Positions 1-8,613 of a DNA stretch of 48,104 nucleotides are shown here, piece by piece. Both the position numbers and the translations under genes were made by a program. This stretch comes from a virus, in the IMG/VR virus record IMGVR_UViG_3300025669_000055, positions 1 through 48,104 of that record. One strand, written 5' to 3'. Position 1 is the stretch's first letter. Every line of letters begins with the position of its first letter. Below the pieces are notes generated by a model. The model worked only from the letters and a program-made list of their open reading frames with translations, had not been told where the DNA came from and did no database searches.

Positions 1-3000
1 TAAAAGAATCGTCAACATCACAAGATTGAGCTGCACAAGTTAGATTAGTTCCTCCGAGTCCATTGACTACTGTATTTATTTCTGTAGTTGCATCAGTGCA
101 ATTCTCCATTTCACCATTAGCATCTATTCCTAAACCATATTCACCAGCCGCACAATGACCTGCTGGATTAGCAGCAAAGGCAGTTGATGTTAAAGCATTG
201 CCCTGTAAAGCTCCGTAGAATGTAGGGGCTGTTATTCCGACTGTGGAAGTGGCGTTAGAGAATGTGAGTAAGCCGTTGGAATCAATAATCAATTCTGTAG
301 CATTACCACTTATACCATCATTTGTTTGGAATACTAAGCTAGTTGTTACTAAGTTTTCTGCTATACTTCCACTTGTTTCGGCTCTTATCCTAGCAGCGAC
401 TGTATTAAAATCAACTCCGTCATAAGCCTTCCAGTCAAAAGCTCCTATAACTTCAGGGTTTGTAACAATAGTTGGCGAATCAATAGTACCGTTAGAACTT
501 AAAAGAATAAATGCAGGATAACCAGCCCCAGCAACATAATTGCCAAAATCACTTTTATTTCCATCTTCAGTCGCAAGTAAAAAACCAGCTGATGAATTGA
601 TAGAGGCTGGGTCTTCTGTACCTATCCCTATTCTTCCATCTTCTGTTAAATATATAGTTGAAGTAGCAGATGTTTCATTACTAGGATCGCCTACTATGAA
701 GTTTCCTTTTGCCAAGACACTAGAAGAAACTGTAGTATTACACTCAATTCCTGTGCCAGCTTCATAAGTACAAACTTTAGTATCTGTAAGAGTTCCTTCA
801 TCTAAAGAGAAAGTTCCAGTAGTTAAATCCAATAAAGTTCCACCTGCGGTGTATGTTGTATCAATATAATTACCTGCATCAATGTTAGTAGCACCTTGGT
901 CAGAAGTCCAGTCAAGATGTTCGTTAGCTACAAAGTCAGAGAAGCCATCGTGAAAAGCACCACCTGTATAAACAAGTGTTGCGTCTGCTACTATTGTGTT
1001 TAATTTATCGTAAGTATTAATGTCTGTTGGTAGTAAGTAACCTAATTGTAACTCAGTGTATTCTGCTGCTGTTAAGTGATAATATTCTGCTGATGTACCA
1101 CCCTGTATTCCACTAAGGTTATTATGGACTGTGATGTCAGATACTTCTGCAAAAGCTATCCAAGCACTACCAGTACACCATAATAGAGATGTAGCTATTG
1201 TATCGTAGTAAGTCATTCCTGCTTCTGAAGCTGTACAAGAATAAGGTGCTCCTGCACTTCCTACTGGTTTAACTCCGTAGCTGTCCATATAAAGGTAAGT
1301 TCCACCACCTGAAATACTTACTAAATTTTCTATAGGTTTTTGTCCAGCCCAATTATTGCTTCGTGTTCTTTTAATGGCTATATAACTTCTAGCGTCTGTA
1401 TCTGCAAAAGCTGTGCTATCAATTTCTTCATTACATTGTCCTCTATCAACTGGATTCATAAAGTTTATAGAACCTGATTGTTTAAATCCATTGATAGTAG
1501 AAACTACTCCTGACAAGACTTTCCAACTGTCATCGCCATCACAATAATAATATTCAGCATTTATAGTTCTTTGGCTCTCAGTTGAAATATCAAAAGCTAT
1601 GTTTGTAAATTCTATGCCTGTTGCTCCTGCAATGTATATAATCGAATTATCGTTTTCGAACAAAGTTATATTTGTTCCTGCCGAATTAAAGGCAGTTGTT
1701 GAATCAATAGTTGTTCCATCACCATCATCATAATAAGCTCTTTCTAAATCGTTTGGATTACCTGAATGAATTATATGACTTGTTAAAGGTAAATTATTTA
1801 TGTGCATTATATCTACATCATTATCCGTTCCAGTTCCGATAAGGTTAAAGTCCATAAATCTCAATGAACTATTAAGATAATTATTCGCATTTCCTTCAAG
1901 GCTTGCCATTGTTTCTAATACTCCGTCTGATGGGTTAGTAGAAGAAGCATTTTGCATAAACAAGTTAAGAGCAACTATTCCGTCATAACCTTGTGAGTCT
2001 ACATCTATTGTTAATGCTTGATGTTGGTCTGCTCCTGCAATATCGTCAATATATACTCCTGTAAATCCATTACCTTCTGGTATTTCTATTTCAAATACTG
2101 CATCTTCATTATTACCAACAGTTAATTCAAAATCTCCATTATCTCCAACAAAGAAAATAGGTGCTGGGTAAATAATAAAAGACATAGCAGTAGCATCTGG
2201 TATCGCATCTCCATTAGCTGTTCCAAAACTTACAACTAAATGTGTGCTGTCTAATACTTCTTGAACCTCTCCAGTTGCTCCTCCGAAACTAGGTGCTGCT
2301 GAACTTATAACTCTTAAAAACTGTCCTTCATAACTAGAATCAAAACTAGCGTGAGTATCAGTTATTATTTGAGAAGAAGCTGTTAAAGTAGCATCGCCAT
2401 TTGCTATATTTGTATAAGTTATTGTATTTCCTGCATTTAAAATCTCTAATCCAGCTCCATAAGGTTTTGCATCTGCATAGAATCCTCCTACGGCTCTTAT
2501 TGAATCACTAGCAAATATATCTCCATTACCACTAAATCCTGATTCTGATGTTCCACCTACTTGAAGCCTAGTAGAAGAAGCTACAGTAGAAGCTACTAAA
2601 GTTGCTACTGTGAAAGGGTCATCTACATTTAAGGTATTGCCAGCCCAAGCTAGATTAGTACCGTCAGTAATTCTACTAGAAGGAGTATCGTAAAAATCAT
2701 TCCAATTAGTAGTTGAAGCAGTCCTGACCGCAGCGTAGCCTCCGTCATAATCTAAAGCTAAAGTGCCTGATGTTGTTATAGGGTTATCTGCTATTGCAAG
2801 CCCTGTAGGTACACTCAAATCAACTGAAGTTACTGTTCCTGAACCTCCGCTACTTAAACCTAGTGTAGAAGTAGCAACACTTTCCCATTCGCTAGTAGCT
2901 GTATTATATCTAAGCATCTCGCCATAAGTCATTGGTGTTGAAGTCGAAACATCACCTATTTGCCCTAGTTGATCAGTAGCTCCTCCACCACCGCCTCCAG

Positions 3001-3202
3001 TCCCTACAACCGGTACCCAATCTGTCCCATCATATTGTAAATAATCATCAGTAGCTAAACCATATAAATCAACATCGGTCAATGATTCTAGGGTTGGAGA
3101 GTCCTGTAATGAATTAAATCCATCACCAATATTCTTTTCATTTTGAGCCGTACACCCGCTGAATAATAGGAGTAATGCGATTGTGAGTAATATTTTTTTC
3201 AT
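1..3202 (-). CDS. Giant fibre-like lipoprotein, 3' end outside window
   Basis: This reading frame starts at the ATG at 3202 and stays open for 1067 codons to the left edge, so its C-terminus is missing. It begins MKKILLTIALLLLFSGC, a lipoprotein signal peptide with a lipobox cysteine at residue 17. The rest is Thr/Ser/Gly-rich fibre-like sequence with repeated 'ATST' and 'TST' words and the fibre signature GRIGIGTEDP. Near the left edge it carries the motif TNLTCAAQSCDVDD, which recurs almost unchanged in the protein fragment at the right edge. The gene is the last one in the leftward late block. A lipobox is odd for a virion fibre: the protein could be displayed on the infected cell. Fibre-like fold is confident; virion location is not. 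Confidence 0.8.
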   Translation of the reverse strand, partial: MKKILLTIALLLLFSGCTAQNEKNIGDGFNSLQDSPTLESLTDVDLYGLATDDYLQYDGTDWVPVVGTGGGGGGATDQLGQIGDVSTSTPMTYGEMLRYNTATSEWESVATSTLGLSSGGSGTVTSVDLSVPTGLAIADNPITTSGTLALDYDGGYAAVRTASTTNWNDFYDTPSSRITDGTNLAWAGNTLNVDDPFTVATLVASTVASSTRLQVGGTSESGFSGNGDIFASDSIRAVGGFYADAKPYGAGLEILNAGNTITYTNIANGDATLTASSQIITDTHASFDSSYEGQFLRVISSAAPSFGGATGEVQEVLDSTHLVVSFGTANGDAIPDATAMSFIIYPAPIFFVGDNGDFELTVGNNEDAVFEIEIPEGNGFTGVYIDDIAGADQHQALTIDVDSQGYDGIVALNLFMQNASSTNPSDGVLETMASLEGNANNYLNSSLRFMDFNLIGTGTDNDVDIMHINNLPLTSHIIHSGNPNDLERAYYDDGDGTTIDSTTAFNSAGTNITLFENDNSIIYIAGATGIEFTNIAFDISTESQRTINAEYYYCDGDDSWKVLSGVVSTINGFKQSGSINFMNPVDRGQCNEEIDSTAFADTDARSYIAIKRTRSNNWAGQKPIENLVSISGGGTYLYMDSYGVKPVGSAGAPYSCTASEAGMTYYDTIATSLLWCTGSAWIAFAEVSDITVHNNLSGIQGGTSAEYYHLTAAEYTELQLGYLLPTDINTYDKLNTIVADATLVYTGGAFHDGFSDFVANEHLDWTSDQGATNIDAGNYIDTTYTAGGTLLDLTTGTFSLDEGTLTDTKVCTYEAGTGIECNTTVSSSVLAKGNFIVGDPSNETSATSTIYLTEDGRIGIGTEDPASINSSAGFLLATEDGNKSDFGNYVAGAGYPAFILLSSNGTIDSPTIVTNPEVIGAFDWKAYDGVDFNTVAARIRAETSGSIAENLVTTSLVFQTNDGISGNATELIIDSNGLLTFSNATSTVGITAPTFYGALQGNALTSTAFAANPAGHCAAGEYGLGIDANGEMENCTDATTEINTVVNGLGGTNLTCAAQSCDVDDSF

Positions 3203-3219
3203 AATATTGTGTAAATATT

Positions 3220-4536
3220 TTAACATTTCTTTTTATTATTTGCTAGAAAATCATCCTCTGTTAGTAATTCAGAAATATCATCTGATATATCAGAAAGGTC
3301 GCTTGTTATATTTGGTGTAGGTGTTCCAAGTTTTGTATTGATTAAATTAAGTGTTGATAATTCTGAAAATGTAAGACCTCCAGTAATTCTAACTCCATCA
3401 GAATATGCTTCTTGAAATGCTGACGGTTTATTGAAAGTATCTGGTGAATAGGGAATAAAGTAATAATACCCATCGAAAGCTGACGTTTCTAATTCATATT
3501 GGAAAGTAGGTAATGGCGATGAAAATTCTTCTGCTAATGTTACGCTTTTCGTTGTCCAACCTGAAGCCTTAAATGTCATATCGTTAAAATCTAAAAAGTA
3601 ATTATCTGTAAGTCGCATTATTTCAAAAGTAGGTTCAGTTGATGGTGACGAGTCATTCTCTCCACCAGTCCAGTTTATCTTTTCAAATATAGACGAAATA
3701 CTACCAGTTGCAGTCAGTCCTATACTATCGAGGGTAACATCTAAATCGCCTAAGTTGCTTTGTATACCAGTTGCACTTAATCCTATACTGTCAAGAATAA
3801 CATCCAAATCTCCTTCTGGTGGAACATTATTACTTCCTGTCGCACTTAATACTATACTATCAAGTGTAGCGTCTAAATCTCCTGTTTCGGCTTGAGTTCC
3901 AGTTGCACTTAAAGTTATGCTGTCTAGGGTAACATCTAAGTCACCATTGTTCTCTATTTTTTCATATCCAACATCATAAACCTCAACGCTACTTCCTGTC
4001 GGTGTATTATAAATTTGAATTAAAACTCCATCTCTTGTCTCATTAGTTGAGTTTGTTTCTGATATTCTTTCAACATCATCAAGAAAAGCTTTTATTGAAG
4101 TTCCTAAACACCTGATGGATACTTTATAAGTGGTTGAAGCACTAAAACTTGGTATTGTGTAAAGTCCGAGTTGTGTTGTTGTTCCTCCCGCAGTTGTTGC
4201 ATATAATATTAACCTTCCATCTCCACGAAGTACAGCAAAATATCCATCTCTGTCAGAATCAGTTAAACCTATATAAGCACGATAACCAGTACCTGTATCC
4301 CCTAATTTTACGTTTATATAAGCAAGACCATCGCTTGACGGAAGACTTCCCCTACGAATAGGGGCAACTTGAAATGCTGTTCCACTTTCGTGTACAGCTG
4401 CATCAATACTTGCTTTTACTATTGTTGTATATAAAATCTGTGTCCAGCCTACTGAACCTGGGTCTGTATCGGGCGTATGATCGGCCATATTTGTGTCCGA
4501 TGTTTCTGTAAACGAATCGTAAAAATAGTTGGCCAT
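3220..4536 (-). CDS. Virion-type protein with four GDLDxTLDS repeats
   Basis: A 438-residue protein of unrecognised family. The N-terminal half (about residues 30-195) looks like a concanavalin/laminin-G-like beta-sandwich, with lines such as GYRAYIGLTDSDRDGYFAVL. Four tandem repeats follow at roughly residues 198-282, each a variant of GDLDVTLDSIGLSATG, and then a C-terminal domain rich in aromatic residues. Repeats of this kind are common in phage structural and receptor-binding proteins. It lies 17 bp upstream of the lipoprotein gene and 1 bp after the SGNH hydrolase gene, so the three are probably co-transcribed. The start at 4536 follows an A/T-rich leader. A tail or capsid surface fibre is likely; the ligand is unknown. 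Confidence 0.7.
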   Translation of the reverse strand: MANYFYDSFTETSDTNMADHTPDTDPGSVGWTQILYTTIVKASIDAAVHESGTAFQVAPIRRGSLPSSDGLAYINVKLGDTGTGYRAYIGLTDSDRDGYFAVLRGDGRLILYATTAGGTTTQLGLYTIPSFSASTTYKVSIRCLGTSIKAFLDDVERISETNSTNETRDGVLIQIYNTPTGSSVEVYDVGYEKIENNGDLDVTLDSITLSATGTQAETGDLDATLDSIVLSATGSNNVPPEGDLDVILDSIGLSATGIQSNLGDLDVTLDSIGLTATGSISSIFEKINWTGGENDSSPSTEPTFEIMRLTDNYFLDFNDMTFKASGWTTKSVTLAEEFSSPLPTFQYELETSAFDGYYYFIPYSPDTFNKPSAFQEAYSDGVRITGGLTFSELSTLNLINTKLGTPTPNITSDLSDISDDISELLTEDDFLANNKKKC

Positions 4537-4537
4537 A

Positions 4538-5770
4538 TTATTTAGTCATAAATCTTAAAATCACGTCCGCTAAAACTCTACCACCTGTTGCTGGCGTAGG
4601 GTGTATATCATCTGAAGAAAACCAATTCTTATCAGAACCATAACCATAATCTGAATATGACTCACCGAATACATATTGAGTATCAACAAATCCTGCTTTA
4701 TGAGTTGCTGCTAAAGCTAGTATTTTAGCTGTATATAAAGACATTGCGTATGTATGACTAAGCCCATTCACAGGGCAAGCTACACAAAGAATATCCACAC
4801 TTGGAAGTGCTGCTCGTATTCTAGTTAGCAAAGTATTGTATGCTGTCTCAAAATCGTCTGGTGTTACATCACCATTTTGGTCATTAACTCCAAGCATTAC
4901 AATAACCAGATTTGGGTTGAGTGAAGTTATCCCTGCTTGCCATTCAGTTGCGTCTACTGCTGCCCATTGCGTTGCTCGACTACCAGATGCACCAAGTTTA
5001 AATACATTAACCCCGTCAGCTGTAGATTTCTTAACATTTAATCCTGCTAGTTTTACAGTTCCTGAAACGTGTTCTATTTCTAATTGCCAAGCAGTTGCTG
5101 GCATACCTGAAAGTGCAGTAATAGTTAAACCTGAACCAGTCCCAACATCTAATCCTGTCCAACTTCCCCCATCCCATCTATATCTTATTGCACCTGCTGT
5201 TCCTGCTATATGAAATAAATCTATTGAGGTAGACCCAGCTTCGCCATCTATTGTAAGTTTTGACTCTGCTGTTGTACTTGAGCGGTAAGCTAAGTCTGGT
5301 GATGTGCCTGTAGTATACGCAGTGGCAACCCAAGTCCCTGACTCTGCACTAAAATCAAGCCTAGTTGTATCTATACTATTATTATATCCTGCTGAAGCCA
5401 GATAACTGCCAAAACTTACCCAACCAGAAGCTGCCTCACCATAGTCGGTTGTGAGTCTTTGATAAACTGCCCCTGAATATCTTGATAAAGCTTGAGTGTA
5501 AGAATCTCCAATAATTGCAATGGAAAGTTGTGATGTTTCACCAAGTAATAACTGTTCTAATCTCATCCTTGTTTCACGAAGAAAATAATCTCCTATCATA
5601 AAAGGTATGACTGAACCACTTGAAGCAGCAGGAATGTCTACTGTTACAACGCCATCTTCTTCAGATGCTGTAACACCAGCTCCAGTGAAATCCATTGTAT
5701 GACTTGACGGAAGAGCTGAACCAGCATCTTTAATTCCGATAACTAAATTTTGCGAAGGGAATGAACCCAT
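4538..5770 (-). CDS. SGNH/GDSL-family hydrolase, virion-associated
   Basis: A 410-residue protein with the catalytic blocks of the SGNH hydrolases: block I IIGDSYTQ with nucleophile Ser90, a block II-like GASGS at 260-264, block III GVND at 294-297, and block V DDIH with Asp388 and His390. A beta-rich domain of about 110 residues sits between blocks I and II. The first 75 residues are a separate segment that could attach it to a fibre. Phages use such esterases to remove acyl groups from surface polysaccharide during adsorption. It sits between two fibre-like genes, which fits that role. Catalytic family is confident; substrate unknown. Confidence 0.85.
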   Translation of the reverse strand: MGSFPSQNLVIGIKDAGSALPSSHTMDFTGAGVTASEEDGVVTVDIPAASSGSVIPFMIGDYFLRETRMRLEQLLLGETSQLSIAIIGDSYTQALSRYSGAVYQRLTTDYGEAASGWVSFGSYLASAGYNNSIDTTRLDFSAESGTWVATAYTTGTSPDLAYRSSTTAESKLTIDGEAGSTSIDLFHIAGTAGAIRYRWDGGSWTGLDVGTGSGLTITALSGMPATAWQLEIEHVSGTVKLAGLNVKKSTADGVNVFKLGASGSRATQWAAVDATEWQAGITSLNPNLVIVMLGVNDQNGDVTPDDFETAYNTLLTRIRAALPSVDILCVACPVNGLSHTYAMSLYTAKILALAATHKAGFVDTQYVFGESYSDYGYGSDKNWFSSDDIHPTPATGGRVLADVILRFMTK

Positions 5771-5781
5771 AGTATTTTTTA

Positions 5782-6177
5782 TTAAGCGTTACCATCTGTT
5801 TGAATGAAGCTTAGGATTTGACACGAAACCCCAGAAACGAATGCTACGGAATTGAAAACGATTGCTGTTGCCCCTGTAGTTGCAACATCGTAATCTGCTA
5901 CGAACACATCGCCTGAAGTTACTAGCCTAGCCCAAGCCCCTGTCCCTGTTGCTGATGCGTTTACGGCATCAGGAAGTGTCCCTGTTAGAACTCCATCAGT
6001 TGAATCATCAGAGAAAGGAGAACCCATAGTAAATGTAGCTAAAAGATTTGTTGCTGACCCACCTGACGCTGGTCGTGTGCCATCGTAAATTAATAACTTT
6101 CCTGCCGAGCCAACTGCTGTTTTAATAGCGTTGACACGAGCTGACCTTAAAGCTGTCGAAAATGCTGGATTTGCCAT
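5782..6177 (-). CDS. Small phage structural protein, unknown function
   Basis: A 131-residue protein, Ala/Thr/Ser-rich and predicted to be mostly beta strand. It contains KLLIYDGTRP near residue 28, a phrase I associate with short conserved proteins in phage structural modules, but I cannot name a family with certainty. It lies 12 bp upstream of the SGNH hydrolase and downstream of the 102-residue gene, within the leftward late block. The start codon follows an A-rich leader (AAAAAATATATG) with no Shine-Dalgarno, as is usual in this genome. A minor virion component is likely. Confidence 0.6.
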   Translation of the reverse strand: MANPAFSTALRSARVNAIKTAVGSAGKLLIYDGTRPASGGSATNLLATFTMGSPFSDDSTDGVLTGTLPDAVNASATGTGAWARLVTSGDVFVADYDVATTGATAIVFNSVAFVSGVSCQILSFIQTDGNA

Positions 6178-6209
6178 ATATTTTTTATTAGTTTATTATT
6201 TTATTATAT

Positions 6210-6518
6210 TTATGCGTATGAATACGAAAGACTAGCTCTCGCTGTCCAAGCGTCGTCAAAATTAGCGTAAGTTCCGGTAAAGTCTTCGTAAGCTATCTCC
6301 CAAACTCCTGTCGCAAGAGTTTTGCGTTTAATCTGCCAAGCTGTCAACGAAGAAAATCCGTAATATTTATAAGTTGCTGTTTCTTCTGATCGAATATAAT
6401 TACAATCTTCTCCTATTGCTGTAATAATACTAGCTTGTCCTTCTTGGGTTGACGGATTAATCGGATCACCATCAGCTTCTAATATTTTAGTAGCTACCCC
6501 ATGGATACTGTTATTCAT
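6210..6518 (-). CDS. Hypothetical small virion protein
   Basis: A 102-residue protein I do not recognise. It has no signal peptide or membrane segment. The C-terminal half is rich in aromatic residues and looks like a compact beta domain (AWQIKRKTLATGVWEIAYEDF), of the type found on small decoration or fibre-tip proteins. It sits between a coiled-coil protein and a 131-residue structural-type protein in a tight leftward block, so it is probably a virion component. This is inferred from position only. Confidence 0.5.
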   Translation of the reverse strand: MNNSIHGVATKILEADGDPINPSTQEGQASIITAIGEDCNYIRSEETATYKYYGFSSLTAWQIKRKTLATGVWEIAYEDFTGTYANFDDAWTARASLSYSYA

Positions 6519-6530
6519 ACCTTTTTTCCT

Positions 6531-7412
6531 TTAAATTTTGGTTAGGTCTATTTTAAATACAGCTCTTGCATCAATTTTAGCAAGTTTAGGAATAACACCT
6601 TGAAGATATTTTAGAACATCTTCTACTTTACGTTCCCTAATTGATAATTCTCCTGATTTAAGTGAATAATCCTTATTATTTGCTTCTTTTTCTTCATCTA
6701 ATTTTTCTTTTCTGTCATCAAGTTTACCAATCTCTTTATCAAAGTCTGCTTTTAATCTTGAAAATTCTGACGTTAGATTATTTTTTTTCTCTTTCAATTT
6801 TACTATTTCTTTTTCAATTTCTTTTAATTCCTCCATTGTCAATTTTCCTTTTTTAATTTTACTTGACAATTTTTCCAAATAAATTTCTGATTCTTCAATA
6901 TGCTTTTTAATCTTATTAGTTTTTTTCTTATAATAAGACTTTTTTTCATTGAACTCTACACTTGCAGTATTGGCAGATGTTTTAATATCTGCTAATTCAT
7001 CTTCTTTTTCAGAAATTTTATCCTTTAGTTCTGAGGAATCATTTTTAAGATTTTTGTTTTCAGATAATAATTCTTTATTAAGTTTTTTGCTATCTTCATA
7101 TTTCTCTAAGGCCTCTATTAAATTAGCACTGGCTTCTTTAATTTTATTACTCAATTCTTTCTTTTCTAAATTTTGTTCTCCAGTAGCTTTTTTAAATATT
7201 TTCTTTAATGATTCTAATTTATCCTCAGTATCTTCAAGATTTTTTTTAGCCTCTTCAGCTTTTTGGTTAGACTCTTCAGTAATTTTGTCAGAATCTTTTA
7301 CCATTTCGCTATGAGAATCTATTTTACTACGCAAAATCTCTAGCTTAGATTCTTTCTCCCTAAGTCGTTCATCAAGATCAAGTTTTTTACTAGGTTGATT
7401 TTTAAATCCCAT
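6531..7412 (-). CDS. Long coiled-coil protein
   Basis: A 293-residue protein that is almost entirely heptad-type coiled coil from about residue 10 to 255, rich in Lys, Glu and Leu, with a short globular C-terminus containing PKLAKIDARAVFKIDLTKI. It has no signal peptide or membrane segment. Its neighbours on both sides are small beta-rich structural-type genes. The family is not recognisable because coiled coils match many things. A fibre shaft, a scaffold-like assembly factor or a chaperone are all possible. Base composition is even more A/T-rich than its neighbours, as expected from the Lys-rich coding. Confidence 0.55.
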   Translation of the reverse strand: MGFKNQPSKKLDLDERLREKESKLEILRSKIDSHSEMVKDSDKITEESNQKAEEAKKNLEDTEDKLESLKKIFKKATGEQNLEKKELSNKIKEASANLIEALEKYEDSKKLNKELLSENKNLKNDSSELKDKISEKEDELADIKTSANTASVEFNEKKSYYKKKTNKIKKHIEESEIYLEKLSSKIKKGKLTMEELKEIEKEIVKLKEKKNNLTSEFSRLKADFDKEIGKLDDRKEKLDEEKEANNKDYSLKSGELSIRERKVEDVLKYLQGVIPKLAKIDARAVFKIDLTKI

Positions 7413-7429
7413 ATTGTTAATTTATTTTT

Positions 7430-7816
7430 TTAAACTGAACCAACAACAGCTTTTAATGCTATTGATGATGAAGTAACTGTACCAGTTCCTTGGACTGATA
7501 ATTTAATAAACCTATCTTTTATAGGTATAGCGATACGATAAGCCCCGGTAGCAGCGAAAGTTCTCTCTGCTAAACTCACAACGCCAGAACCAGCTGTAAA
7601 GGCTTCTGAAGTTTCTCGGTAATAATTTGTACCATCAGGAGAAAATTCAACTTTAATTTCTACTGAGGTTAAAGATCCCTTCACGAAATCAGCTAAAATA
7701 ATCAATTGATTAGCATCTTTAACCTCACTAATCACTGTGCCGGCCACATAACTATTTGTGAGTATTGCGGCCGCTCTGACTATATGTAGTCTATAATCTA
7801 ACTCATTAGGATTCAT
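7430..7816 (-). CDS. Small beta-rich structural protein
   Basis: A 128-residue protein, predicted all-beta. The segment EIKVEFSPDGTNYYRETSEAF and later FIKLSVQGTGTVTSSS resemble small phage proteins of the head or neck surface. There is no signal peptide. It lies between the coiled-coil gene and the Lys/Glu/Ala-rich gene downstream of the capsid gene. I cannot assign a family; a head- or tail-surface component is the best inference. Confidence 0.55.
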   Translation of the reverse strand: MNPNELDYRLHIVRAAAILTNSYVAGTVISEVKDANQLIILADFVKGSLTSVEIKVEFSPDGTNYYRETSEAFTAGSGVVSLAERTFAATGAYRIAIPIKDRFIKLSVQGTGTVTSSSIALKAVVGSV

Positions 7817-7830
7817 ATTTTTTTAAATTA

Positions 7831-8535
7831 TTATTTATTAACTTTTTTAGTTTCTGTTTTATTTGAAGTTATTTTTTTGACTGGCTCAACTTTCTTTATT
7901 TCCGGTATAGCTTTAGGTGTAACCTTTTTAGCATCTGCCTCAGTTTTGGCTTTAGCGTCTGCTTCAGCTTTAATATTGGCTTCACCTTCTGCTTGCTCCT
8001 CAGCATCTAATTTCGCAATCGCTTCATCACTTTCTTTTTGATCTTTAGCTCTTGCTTCATCTTCAGCTTTTTTTACAGCTTCATCTTTTTTTTCTTCTTC
8101 GACTTTAGCAACTTCACTAACTTCTTCTTTTTTAGCTTTTTGAGCTTCTTCATTTTCTTTTAAACTATCATCAATTTCTTGACCAATTTTACTTTTTACC
8201 TCATCAACAACTTTTTCAGTTTTCTGAGATTTGTTAGACATTTTTTCTTTTTCATCGTCTAATTTTTTCTGCCACTCAGCTTCTTCTTTTGGTGTCATGT
8301 CTTGAGTAGGTTTATTTAAGAAACTAGTCTCCATGTCTTTTCTTACTTCAGACTCATAACCTTCACTTTGAGATCGATAAAGAGCAACTAATTTTTCAAG
8401 CTCAGCTTCTTTCTCTGGTGTTATTTCATTAATTAAATTTGTGAAAATTTTATAATCGGCTTTATCCATTGCCTTTTTAATGTTTTCTTTTTCTTGTCGG
8501 GTAAATACTTCCCAACGAATTGAACCAGTAAGCAT
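7831..8535 (-). CDS. Charged helical protein with Ala/Glu/Lys repeats
   Basis: A 234-residue protein. The first 75 residues look like a folded helical domain (RQEKENIKKAMDKADYKIF). The rest is low-complexity helix rich in Ala, Glu and Lys, with TolA-like words such as ADAKAKTEADAKK near residues 190-203, and a Lys-rich tail. No signal peptide is present. It is two genes downstream of the capsid gene. Possible roles are a shaft, linker or DNA-associated internal protein. Low-complexity sequence gives no family information. Confidence 0.5.
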   Translation of the reverse strand: MLTGSIRWEVFTRQEKENIKKAMDKADYKIFTNLINEITPEKEAELEKLVALYRSQSEGYESEVRKDMETSFLNKPTQDMTPKEEAEWQKKLDDEKEKMSNKSQKTEKVVDEVKSKIGQEIDDSLKENEEAQKAKKEEVSEVAKVEEEKKDEAVKKAEDEARAKDQKESDEAIAKLDAEEQAEGEANIKAEADAKAKTEADAKKVTPKAIPEIKKVEPVKKITSNKTETKKVNK

Positions 8536-8570
8536 ATTGTTTTTTATTATTTTAATAATTTATTAAATGA

Positions 8571-8607
8571 GGTGTTCCGCCCACCAATAGTGATGAGCGG
8601 ATACCGC
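8571..8607 (-). promoter_or_regulatory. Intergenic hairpin pair between capsid-region genes
   Basis: The gap 8536-8613 holds two inverted repeats: GCGG-ATA-CCGC at 8597-8607 and GGTG-TTCCGCC-CACC at 8571-8585. They lie just after the stop codon of the 242-residue gene. There is no good U-run on the minus strand, so a plain intrinsic terminator is doubtful. An RNA-processing or transcript-end-protecting structure after the capsid genes is possible. Confidence 0.4.
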
Positions 8608-8613
8608 ATTTAA

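Noticed and set aside
243-767. Plus-strand reading frames inside the left-edge fibre gene, and similar ones opposite other late genes
   Set aside because: They lie opposite a continuous long frame with a signal peptide and fibre motifs, and have no start context or recognisable domains.
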